DNA of 57,846 nucleotides from contig JBGUMF010000037.1 of the NCBI GenBank assembly GCA_045116675.1, positions 1-57,846 on the forward strand. The letters are read 5' to 3'. The stretch comes from F23-D06 sp045116675 (GTDB taxonomy: Bacteria > Bacteroidota > Bacteroidia > Bacteroidales > WCHB1-69). The stretch's first letter is position 1; every line of letters starts with the position of its first letter. Position numbers and translations under genes: made by a program. A model generated the notes under the pieces. That model saw nothing but the letters and a program-made list of their open reading frames with translations. It did not search any database and was not told the DNA's origin. Positions 43,273 to 50,695 of this stretch are shown here, piece by piece.

Positions 43273-45253
43273 ACATAAGTTGAGCCTTCACTTCGGATTT
43301 GTGCGGCTTGTCAATCTGATTCATGCCACTACTGATGACCTTACGGTCCAGATATTCGGTTCGCGATACGCGAAGCCAAACGCTTAGCCATTTATATTTG
43401 TAACGTAGCACAACATATCCTCTAATCCCTTTGTAATAATAGCTTCCGACGGTAAAAGCATAGTAAACATCATCTTCGTAAGCATACAGACGATCGTCGT
43501 ACCGGTCCGTGTCAAAAAAGGCCATCCGCAACCGCAGACTGATATCGGGATTATTTATACTCCAGGAAAAATCCTGATACACAAGTACTCCGCAATATGT
43601 TAGATGACTACGGGGATAATGGTTGAAACAGCCTTCTATTCCGGTTTTCAGGCGAACGTTCGGATGCGGCGCATTTGTCCATAACAGCCTCAACTTATGC
43701 CTGTTATATCTATTGATAAGCCGATAATGCGTATTTGTCCGGTTTTCGGATTTTTTTGCTAATGTATAACGAACATCAAGCTGACTATTGCGCGAGAATT
43801 GGCAATTGGCGGAAGTTCCCAAAGCCAGACACGCTACGGGAGCGTCACAGCGAAAGGAAGGAGTGGTCAGATGATAGTAGTCAAAATAGGCGTTTGAGGT
43901 TAACCGCCGGCTGAAGATTTGCTGAAGTGTAAGATAGACACCACTCTCGCCCCGGTTGGTGCTGGCGGCTCCGAAAGCGTTGCCCAGCGGAGCCTTGAAA
44001 TCACGGTCGTAGTGGCGTACCAGCACACCTGCCTTGGTCGTGGGTGTCATGGAATAGATGGCCCCCTGCAACACACCCACCTGCCCCGTTTGGTCAACCC
44101 CCACCTCCCCGAAAAGGATAAAATGTTTTATAAGAGCTTGATAATCAACAGAAACATTAAATCCATTTGGAAGAAACGACGAGGTGATTTGATGCGACAA
44201 GCCCTCCTGTGTAGTGTCGGTGAGGGTGTGGCATACCAGCCGAAGTCCGATTCGGAAGAGTGCACGCTGCCAGGAGAGGTCGGCTCCAAAGTGGTTTTCC
44301 AACGTTCCGAAAGAACGTCCGCCGAAGAGCGTACCCTTCCACTGGTGATTACCGATGCGGGTAGCGAACCCGCGCAGGAAGTCTCCTTCATTGCAGGGTG
44401 CCACCGCCCGGATGCTGGTTCCGAAACGGCGCAGAGCATCAGGTTCGCCACCCCGCCCTGAAAGCAAGGAGCCTCCCAAGGCCAATCCCTGCCCGTAATT
44501 GAGCCGGTAGTCACCGACCACCGCCTCCTTGATAAGCCCTATGTTTTTTAAACAGAGAGAGCCGGCATAAAAATCGAATCCGTACGATTGCTTCCCTCTG
44601 AAAAACTGCTCGCCGGGATCTTTTTCACCCGCTAATTTCAAAATGATGTGATCGTTCATGTTCCACGTGTAGCGAAAGCAGACGTGCCCGGGCGTGCCCG
44701 CGTAATGCGTGGAGCGCGCAGTGTCGTACCCTGCCTGTCTCTCCAGCACCCGACCATATCGGAACCAGAGGTTGTGGCGACTTTTCCGAAGGAGATCACG
44801 CCATTGGAATTTCGTATTCTCCTGGCCGGACACCGTCAGCAGATGCCGCAGCCGCTCCATATCCTCTTCACAAAAACCCGGTATGGCGGCAATCTCGTAC
44901 AGCGTGACGAGTGGACCGTACTGTTCGATATAGAGTTGCAGCTGGTAATACTGGTATGGTGTCATTCTAAGGTTTGTGATGGCATATTCGTACGGCAAAT
45001 CATTGATACTATGTTTATTGCAAGCCAAATTCTCCATTTGTTCCTGCAACTCCTCCGTATAATCGTAATCATTCCCCTCACTTTGGTCCAACAGATTTTC
45101 CAGCTCATCCAGCAGATTATCCATGGAATATAGGCTGTCCGTTTGCGCCCTCAATAGAGCCGGACTACATATTAAAACATATAAAACAAAAATATAGAGA
45201 AGCCTGTATATCTTCTGAGAATGTAGAATGGAAGAAAAAGGATGTGTGGTCAT
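43262..45253 (-). CDS. Exported helix-hairpin-helix protein with outer-membrane barrel
   Basis: A 663-aa envelope protein. After a long signal peptide (hydrophobic core about 17-33, ending LLRAQ), residues about 75-140 hold helix-hairpin-helix-like segments (SINDLPYEYAITNLRM, YEIAAIPGFCEEDMERL) as in ComEA-type proteins. The remainder, about 500 residues, is rich in alternating strands with aromatic ends (YGFDFYAGSLCLKN, YVVLRYKYKWLSVWLRV), typical of an outer-membrane beta barrel, and it ends in LMFSL. Such fusions occur across Bacteroidetes without known function. It is encoded 11 nt after a second barrel-like protein. HhH motifs bind DNA backbones, so DNA handling at the surface is a possibility, not shown. 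Confidence 0.75.
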   Translation of the reverse strand: MTTHPFSSILHSQKIYRLLYIFVLYVLICSPALLRAQTDSLYSMDNLLDELENLLDQSEGNDYDYTEELQEQMENLACNKHSINDLPYEYAITNLRMTPYQYYQLQLYIEQYGPLVTLYEIAAIPGFCEEDMERLRHLLTVSGQENTKFQWRDLLRKSRHNLWFRYGRVLERQAGYDTARSTHYAGTPGHVCFRYTWNMNDHIILKLAGEKDPGEQFFRGKQSYGFDFYAGSLCLKNIGLIKEAVVGDYRLNYGQGLALGGSLLSGRGGEPDALRRFGTSIRAVAPCNEGDFLRGFATRIGNHQWKGTLFGGRSFGTLENHFGADLSWQRALFRIGLRLVCHTLTDTTQEGLSHQITSSFLPNGFNVSVDYQALIKHFILFGEVGVDQTGQVGVLQGAIYSMTPTTKAGVLVRHYDRDFKAPLGNAFGAASTNRGESGVYLTLQQIFSRRLTSNAYFDYYHLTTPSFRCDAPVACLALGTSANCQFSRNSQLDVRYTLAKKSENRTNTHYRLINRYNRHKLRLLWTNAPHPNVRLKTGIEGCFNHYPRSHLTYCGVLVYQDFSWSINNPDISLRLRMAFFDTDRYDDRLYAYEDDVYYAFTVGSYYYKGIRGYVVLRYKYKWLSVWLRVSRTEYLDRKVISSGMNQIDKPHKSEVKAQLMFSL

Positions 45254-45264
45254 GGTTTAGGGGA

Positions 45265-46065
45265 TTAGAATATGTAACTGATTTGGCAGGCGGGTGAGAA
45301 TCCCACCCTGTAATGCCATTGGGCAGAACATCCGAAGAGAAGTTTTTTCCAAGGCACATTAATACTGATTGTCAAGCTGTTGAGTCCGCATCGGGTATCT
45401 AAAAACAGATACGTTATCGGATGATACAGCAGCCGGATGCCGGCGTTGAACTTCCCAGGCAACTCTTTTTCGCAGAACAGGCTGCCAGCCACACGGCGGT
45501 CGGGAAGATAGCCTATTTGCGCGTAGAAGCGGATAGGAATGGTTTCGCGCCCCACAATGCCGTATTTCAGCGCCGCCGGATTGAACACGGCCACCCCGAG
45601 GTTCAGCTTTTCCGTAATGGCATAGTAAAACGAAAGCGCAAAGGTGACAGAATGCTGGCAAGTGTAGTGGCGGGCGTGTTGCATGATATAAGTCCCTTGG
45701 AATGAGACCGCTACACGCCCGCCAAAGCGTCTCCCGTAGCCCGTCTGCATTGTCATCTCCCCGAACGCGTGGTAGCCGTAATGCGAAAGAGAAAGCAACA
45801 GATTATGTCCCTTGCGCGTGTATGTGCCACGCAATACAGAGTTTGTCATCTCATTAGTACAGAAATCGTTACTTACCTCTAACGAGAAGTACGATGAGTT
45901 TATCATGCAGTTTGCCGCCGGAATGTCGGCAGCAGAATTCAACAAAAAGAATGTCCGTATTTCCATCTGCGCCCGCGAGCCCTGCAGCTCTCCTACCAAC
46001 ATCAGCCAAAGCGACAGAACCTGGATTGTAATTTTATAACCAACCTTTCTCCTTCCCTCCATCAT
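45265..46065 (-). CDS. Barrel-like outer-membrane protein of unknown function
   Basis: Unrecognised, 266 aa. A signal peptide (QVLSLWLMLVGELQGSRAQ) is followed by strands with regular alternation and Gly/aromatic turns, such as HNLLLSLSHYGYHAFGEM and GRRFGGRVAVSFQGTYIM. The C-terminus ends in Phe (SYIF), as outer-membrane barrels often do. The start is ATG 46065, just after the -7 box at 46088-46095; ATG 46062 is equally possible. It is first in a two-gene operon with the HhH-barrel gene. Size would suit a PorP/SprF-like or PorV-like partner, but I see no specific signature. Confidence 0.65.
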   Translation of the reverse strand: MMEGRRKVGYKITIQVLSLWLMLVGELQGSRAQMEIRTFFLLNSAADIPAANCMINSSYFSLEVSNDFCTNEMTNSVLRGTYTRKGHNLLLSLSHYGYHAFGEMTMQTGYGRRFGGRVAVSFQGTYIMQHARHYTCQHSVTFALSFYYAITEKLNLGVAVFNPAALKYGIVGRETIPIRFYAQIGYLPDRRVAGSLFCEKELPGKFNAGIRLLYHPITYLFLDTRCGLNSLTISINVPWKKLLFGCSAQWHYRVGFSPACQISYIF

Positions 46066-46087
46066 ATTACAATATTTTATTCGGCTG

Positions 46088-46095
46088 CAAAAATA
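46088..46095 (-). promoter_or_regulatory. -7 promoter box of the outer-membrane pair
   Basis: TATTTTTG on the minus strand, 22 nt before the ATG at 46065. Confidence 0.6.
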
Positions 46096-46127
46096 CAAAA
46101 TATTTCCATATATTTAATAAATAATTA

Positions 46128-46149
46128 TATTTTAACAATTAATTGTTAA
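46128..46149. repeat. Palindrome, second of two identical copies
   Basis: The same 22-nt string as 6118-6139, containing an 18-bp perfect palindrome (here extended by one base pair). It lies 32 bp upstream of the -7 box of the outer-membrane gene pair. Confidence 0.7.
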
Positions 46150-46271
46150 ATTTGATATGACTATAGAAGGATATGTGAGCGGGAATTGAGCCTACGAATT
46201 TGTAAAATCCTGATATTCTATGAATTTCGTTTTGGAAAAAGCAAATCATTTTCTTGTCATGAAAAAATCAC

Positions 46272-46279
46272 TACTTTTG
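46272..46279 (+). promoter_or_regulatory. -7 promoter box of the lipoprotein gene
   Basis: TACTTTTG, 61 nt before the ATG at 46341. A TTG lies at 46254-46256, at a short 15-bp spacing. Confidence 0.55.
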
Positions 46280-46340
46280 CAAATTCAATTCATCCTGTCC
46301 ACAAACAGGAATGTTTAACCTGTTTTACTGAAAAAAATAA

Positions 46341-46784
46341 ATGAAACCCCGAAAAATCCTATTCGCCATTCTGTTAGGCTTCGTGGCCATGTGTTGCACC
46401 TCCTGTTATCCGGAAAGCACCAAGATCAGTCCCGAGTACCGGATCGTCAACGCTTGGAAGGTGGTGCACGTCTATCTAAACGGTGAGACCATTGAGGAGG
46501 CCGACCTTCAGGCCAACCGCCCAGGAGTCTATTATGACATGTATGCCGACCATATCCTGACCGTCATGCTCTACTACAACGGGCAGGTCCGTGAGTCCAC
46601 GTTCAGTACATGGGTCCTGCAGGATAAGAACACCCAGCTGGCACTCGATTTCACCATCCTGGGGCACCATTACGAATACGTCGCCAAAGTAATGAAACTC
46701 ACGAAGAAAGAGCTGATTTTCGAATACGATGACGAGAACCATAACCACTGGCGCCTTGTGCTGAACGGTCAGGCTTCCTATTAA
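46341..46784 (+). CDS. Small lipoprotein, lipocalin-like
   Basis: A 147-aa predicted lipoprotein. The signal ends in a lipobox-like MCCTSC near residues 17-22, so it is lipid-anchored in the envelope. The mature part starts at Tyr-Pro-Glu-Ser and is a small beta-rich domain (YRIVNAWKVVHVYLNG, then LVLNGQASY at the end), resembling the many lipocalin-like Bacteroidetes lipoproteins. No functional residue can be named. The next gene follows after 12 nt. Confidence 0.75.
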   Translation: MKPRKILFAILLGFVAMCCTSCYPESTKISPEYRIVNAWKVVHVYLNGETIEEADLQANRPGVYYDMYADHILTVMLYYNGQVRESTFSTWVLQDKNTQLALDFTILGHHYEYVAKVMKLTKKELIFEYDDENHNHWRLVLNGQASY

Positions 46785-46796
46785 ACCGCTATCGTC

Positions 46797-47291
46797 ATGT
46801 CCACCGAGCTCGCGCACGTCACGTCAGAAACGAAACCGAAATCCCGTTGGTGGAATATCGGCGGAACGATACTGGTCGTCATCCTCATCGGGATCGGCTG
46901 GTACTACCACCAGAGCAAAACACCCGCAAAGCCGGTTGTGAGCCTCATTTGTACGCCCGACACTCTTTCGGAGGAGGGGCTCATCCTCGGATTCAGCGAA
47001 ATCGTCATCGACCCCAACCGCAGCCTGCTGTCGGGCTACCATTCCACTATCACCTTCCATGGCACGGCACATTCGGACAAAGAGAAAATCAAGTATGCGC
47101 AGTTCGCCTACAACACCCAAAAGCATCCACAGCGATACGTCGTGGACGCCACCCGCCGGAAAGGGGATGATTTTTCCGTAAAAATTCGGGATCTGGAGCC
47201 GGGGGATATCGGTGTGTGCCATTTCGTGGCGACCACCCGCCATGGCAAATACGTCAGCCAGCCTGTCAAATTCCGGGTTCCGGAGAAGTAA
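46797..47291 (+). CDS. Unknown single-pass membrane protein
   Basis: Unrecognised, 164 aa. A charged N-terminus is followed by one hydrophobic helix at about residues 19-37 (NIGGTILVVILIGIGWYY), then a soluble beta-rich domain that probably faces the periplasm. VSLICTPDTLSEEGLILGF and DLEPGDIGVCHFVATTRHG are its most ordered parts. It is co-transcribed with the lipoprotein gene. Its stop overlaps the end of the convergent KamB-like gene by 26 nt. Confidence 0.65.
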   Translation: MSTELAHVTSETKPKSRWWNIGGTILVVILIGIGWYYHQSKTPAKPVVSLICTPDTLSEEGLILGFSEIVIDPNRSLLSGYHSTITFHGTAHSDKEKIKYAQFAYNTQKHPQRYVVDATRRKGDDFSVKIRDLEPGDIGVCHFVATTRHGKYVSQPVKFRVPEK

Positions 47292-48306
47292 GCGCGCCGT
47301 CCTCTATTTGCATCACATCGTAAACGGGCACCTTCACCACTGCCTGCAATGCCTCGCGCAACTGTCGCGACTCTACCTTGAAGCCCGTGGGTGACACGGG
47401 ATTCACGCACATCGCCAGCAGATTCGGGGCTTTCAGCACCATCAGCTGACCGCCTTTCTGCAAAAAGCCCTGTAGGACAAACGGCGTGACAAATATTTTC
47501 GTAAAATCCTTCACCACCACAATCACATCCTTCACATTCGGCTGCATACGCAGATAATCCAAGATGGCATCCGTCACAATGCCGCTGACAAACAGCGTGT
47601 TGCCCTTTGAAAAAAGCTGTTCCTTGCACTTGGCGAACAACAACGGAGATGCTACGGGCAGGCGATGGGCTTCGTTCTCCCCTATCGTAAAAATACCCGG
47701 CTCGGCCAGCAGCAACTCATCCCGCAGAGGGGTGTCATATTCCGGCAGACCAATCAGTTTATAGACAAAGCGGGTTTTCGACACCACCGTATTCAAATCC
47801 GGGGCGATGGCCGCACCGGTAGTCAGGATCAGGCCGTCGGTAACAGAGGGCGACGCCGGACTTTTACGTGAGAGCGCCCCGTCGATGATTGTGAGATCCA
47901 CCTCCCGCTCGCGCATATCCCGGATCAGTTCGCGGATGCGTCCCGTGGACGACGGGCCCGTCAAGATGACCTTGCCCTCCTGGAGCACGCGGGCCGTCAC
48001 CAACCGCCCCAACGCAGTGGTTTCCGAGGATAGCGCACAAATCTCGGAGAGCAGCTGCCGCTGGCGGTAGTGGTACTCCGACGTGACAAAATAGGTGCCC
48101 GCCGCCAAGGTCACCTCCGGCTTCTCTGTCTGCGTCACCTGGTCGGTCTTCTCCCCGTCCAACCCGATGGACGTCACCGCAATCACCTTGTCCGTCCGGC
48201 GCAACTGGTCCAGAATATAGTTCAGACAGACCGTTTTGCCGGTGTTCTTGGCCATCCCGACAATGGAAAGGCTGCGACAGGATAATATTTGCGGAAGGAG
48301 GGACAT
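47266..48306 (-). CDS. kamB: KamB-like lysine 5,6-aminomutase reactivase subunit
   Basis: A 346-aa P-loop protein that I match, from memory of the family, to KamB, which with a MutS-like KamC reactivates the cobalamin mutase after inactivation. The P-loop is GMAKNTGKT at residues 17-25, then LNYILDQL. LTIIDGALSRKSPASPSVTDGLILTTGAAI and VNPVSPTGFKV are distinctive. Presence of kamD and kamE in the same window supports the call. No kamC is here. It lies 86 nt after pepP, in the same direction, across a 7-bp-period tract. An unnamed GTPase-like metal insertase would be the alternative. Confidence 0.62.
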   Translation of the reverse strand: MSLLPQILSCRSLSIVGMAKNTGKTVCLNYILDQLRRTDKVIAVTSIGLDGEKTDQVTQTEKPEVTLAAGTYFVTSEYHYRQRQLLSEICALSSETTALGRLVTARVLQEGKVILTGPSSTGRIRELIRDMREREVDLTIIDGALSRKSPASPSVTDGLILTTGAAIAPDLNTVVSKTRFVYKLIGLPEYDTPLRDELLLAEPGIFTIGENEAHRLPVASPLLFAKCKEQLFSKGNTLFVSGIVTDAILDYLRMQPNVKDVIVVVKDFTKIFVTPFVLQGFLQKGGQLMVLKAPNLLAMCVNPVSPTGFKVESRQLREALQAVVKVPVYDVMQIEDGALTSPEPGI

Positions 48307-48400
48307 TTACAATTTACAATTAATAATTAATAATTAATAGTTTAGAGTGAGGGGATGATAAGGTTCATCGTCCTAGTTCAATGTTCAAAGTTCTACTTCA
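48304..48400. repeat. Degenerate tandem tract with 7-bp period
   Basis: Units of 7 bp fill the gap between the aminopeptidase stop (48393) and the kamB-like start, slightly invading both. AATTAAT occurs three times near 48318-48338; later units are looser (TAGTTCA, ATGTTCA). Confidence 0.7.
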
Positions 48401-49679
48401 TCATTTCCCTTTCAATTTCATCCACTTCCACTGGGGTGCCTGCGAACAGGTCGATGGGGTTTTCGGCCACGACGACGTCGGTCTCGATGCGCACACCTAT
48501 GCCCTCTTCGGCGATGTAGATACCGGGCTCGCAACTCAGCACATGGCCGGGTTGGAACACCCAGTCGCGCTGGCCCACATCATGCACATCCAACCCGATG
48601 AAGTGGCTGGTGTTGTGCATATAATATTTCTTGAAACAGGGCTTGGCCGGATCTTGCAGGGCCACGTCACGCTCGGTATAGAGACCCAATTTTATCAACT
48701 CCTCGTCCATCCTTTTGAAAACAAAATCATTGATCTTATGGATGGTCATGCCGGGTTTGAATTTCGGAATCGTTTCCTTGTAGATGGACAGAACAGCCTC
48801 ATACACTTGTCGTTGGCGGGGTGTAAACTTGCCGTTCACGGGCACCGTGCGGGAGCAGTCGCCGGCATAATTGGCGTACTCAGCCCCGAAGTCCATGAGC
48901 AGCAGGTCGCCGTCCTGCATCTGTTTGTCATTCTTGATATAATGGAGGATGCACGTGTCGGCACCGGAAGCCACGATGGGGGCAAACGAGTGGGTGGTGG
49001 CCCCGTGGCGCAGCAGTTCGCACGTCATCTCCGCCTCCACCTCATACTCATAGCGTCCGGGTTCCACCACCTTCAACGCGCGCTCGAACATGGCCCGCGT
49101 GATCTTGCAGGCTTTCCGAAGCGTTTCCAACTCCTCGGGCGACTTGGTAGCGCGCAGCGGATAGAGAATCGGGGCCAGACGGCGGTAGTCGTGCAGCGGG
49201 TAGTCGTTGCGCAGCTGCTTGGCGAAACGTATCTCGCGCGTGGGGAAGTCGGGCTTCATGCGGGGATCTTCCGGGATGTGCAGATAGACGTGGCGTGCGT
49301 GCGTCATCAGGTCATTCAGGACACCCTCAAACTCTTCCACAAACATCACTGTCTTGATGCCGGAGATTTCCGAAGCCTGCTGTTTGGAAAGACGGTGCCC
49401 GAACCAGATGATTTTTTCGGGAGAGGGATTTTTAATAAACAGAATCTCCCGATACTCTGGATTGGGATGCCACGGCGAGAGGGTCAGAAAGGTATCCTCC
49501 TGGTCAATACCGCAGAGATAGAGCAAGTTGGAGTTCTGGCGGAAAGGGTGCGTGGTGTCGCCGCAACGGGGATATTCATCGTGGGAAACCAGCACGGCCA
49601 GGGACTGGGGTTCCATTTCGCCCACCACATTTTTGCGGTTCCGGGCATAAAAAGAAGCAGATAGTGGTTGATAACGCAT
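48393..49679 (-). CDS. pepP: Xaa-Pro aminopeptidase (M24, AMP N-domain)
   Basis: A proline-specific metallo-aminopeptidase with creatinase fold, 428 aa. The N-terminal AMP_N domain (about 1-130) includes FRQNSNLLYLCGIDQED. The dinuclear metal ligands are visible: Asp in LLMDFGAEY, Asp in AGDCSRTVPV, His in NTSHFIGLDVHD, Glu in SCEPGIYI, and Glu in GVRIETDVVV. Cytoplasmic, since there is no signal. It completes breakdown of proline-containing peptides, in keeping with a proteolytic lifestyle. It has a -7 box at 49713-49720, back to back with that of tpiA. Confidence 0.94.
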   Translation of the reverse strand: MRYQPLSASFYARNRKNVVGEMEPQSLAVLVSHDEYPRCGDTTHPFRQNSNLLYLCGIDQEDTFLTLSPWHPNPEYREILFIKNPSPEKIIWFGHRLSKQQASEISGIKTVMFVEEFEGVLNDLMTHARHVYLHIPEDPRMKPDFPTREIRFAKQLRNDYPLHDYRRLAPILYPLRATKSPEELETLRKACKITRAMFERALKVVEPGRYEYEVEAEMTCELLRHGATTHSFAPIVASGADTCILHYIKNDKQMQDGDLLLMDFGAEYANYAGDCSRTVPVNGKFTPRQRQVYEAVLSIYKETIPKFKPGMTIHKINDFVFKRMDEELIKLGLYTERDVALQDPAKPCFKKYYMHNTSHFIGLDVHDVGQRDWVFQPGHVLSCEPGIYIAEEGIGVRIETDVVVAENPIDLFAGTPVEVDEIEREMMK

Positions 49680-49712
49680 AACTGAGGGTTTTTATAAAAA
49701 AACAACAGGCTG

Positions 49713-49739
49713 CAAAGATAGCATATTTTTGTATATTTG
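49713..49739. promoter_or_regulatory. Divergent back-to-back promoter pair
   Basis: Minus-strand TATCTTTG at 49713-49720 for pepP and plus-strand TATATTTG at 49732-49739 for tpiA, 11 bp apart. A second plus-strand match, TATTTTTG, lies at 49724-49731. Confidence 0.65.
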
Positions 49740-49802
49740 CAGCCGATTTGCACCTTGGCAAACCGTTGCATTTGTATTCGTAATTATTAAAACACATATC
49801 TT

Positions 49803-50585
49803 ATGAAACCGAAAATCGTCATTGGAAACTGGAAAATGAACAAAGACTTCGAGGAAGCCGAAGATTTAATCAGCACCATCGAAGAAAAATTAGAGAACTA
49901 TAATCTTGCCACCGAGGTGGTACTTTGTCCGCCGATGGTTTACGCCGAGCTGGTCTCGGACCATGCCAGCCAGGACGACAGCCAGTTCTACGCCGGCGTG
50001 CAGAACGTCAGCGAGTATGAGAACGGAGCCTACACCGGCGAAGTCTCCGCAGAGATGCTGGCGAGCATGGATGTCTCCTTCTGCATCATCGGCCACTCCG
50101 AGCGCCGCAAGTACTTCGGCGAGACCAACGCCATCGTGCTCAAGAAGATGCTGCGACTGCTGGCCAACGACATCGTGCCGGTGATGTGCTGCGGCGAGTC
50201 GCTGGACGAGCGCAAGGCCGGCAAGCACTTCGACGTGGTGCGCCAGCAGATTGAGGAGACCCTCTACACGCTCACGCCCGAGCAGATGGAGAACGTGATG
50301 ATCGCCTACGAGCCCATCTGGGCCATCGGCACCGGCGAGACCGCCACGCCCGCACAGGCACAGGAAATGCTCGCTTACATCCGCTCCCTCATCGAAAAGA
50401 AGTTCGGCACCCAGATGGCGGTGGACACCTACATCCTCTACGGCGGCAGCTGCAATGCCAAGAACGCCCTCGAACTCTTCTCCCAACAAGATGTGGACGG
50501 CGGCCTCATCGGCGGCGCCTCCCTCAAAGCCGACGACTTCGTGAAGATTATCGAGGCGGGGGAAACGGTGGTGGCGGAGAATTAG
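49803..50585 (+). CDS. tpiA: Triosephosphate isomerase
   Basis: Glycolytic interconversion of dihydroxyacetone phosphate and glyceraldehyde 3-phosphate, 260 aa. Active-site residues: Lys11 in GNWKMN, His98 in IIGHSERR, Glu170 in AYEPIWAIGTG. The phosphate loop YGGSCNAKN and GGLIGGASL close the barrel. Usual length. The leader of about 60 nt starts at the divergent promoter. The PorE-like gene follows after a 110-nt gap occupied by tandem tracts and no visible promoter. Confidence 0.98.
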   Translation: MKPKIVIGNWKMNKDFEEAEDLISTIEEKLENYNLATEVVLCPPMVYAELVSDHASQDDSQFYAGVQNVSEYENGAYTGEVSAEMLASMDVSFCIIGHSERRKYFGETNAIVLKKMLRLLANDIVPVMCCGESLDERKAGKHFDVVRQQIEETLYTLTPEQMENVMIAYEPIWAIGTGETATPAQAQEMLAYIRSLIEKKFGTQMAVDTYILYGGSCNAKNALELFSQQDVDGGLIGGASLKADDFVKIIEAGETVVAEN

Positions 50586-50588
50586 TGC

Positions 50589-50688
50589 AATTAACAATTA
50601 ACAATTAATAATTAATAGTTGATAGTTAACAGTTAGCAGCCAATCACTGATTACTGATTACTGATCACTGACTACTGATCACTAACAC
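50589..50688. repeat. Degenerate tandem tract with 7-bp period
   Basis: Two blocks fill the gap between tpiA and the porE-like gene. 50589-50644 has eight units (AATTAAC twice, AATTAAT twice, then AGTTAAC-like). After a 2-bp slip, 50647-50688 has six (CTGATTA twice, CTGATCA twice among them). Confidence 0.8.
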
Positions 50689-50695
50689 TCTAACA

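Noticed and set aside
29512..47291. Identical 26-nt overlaps of two convergent pairs (aroE/DUF721 and 46797/kamB-like)
   Set aside because: The overlapped sequences are unrelated, so the equal length is most likely chance.
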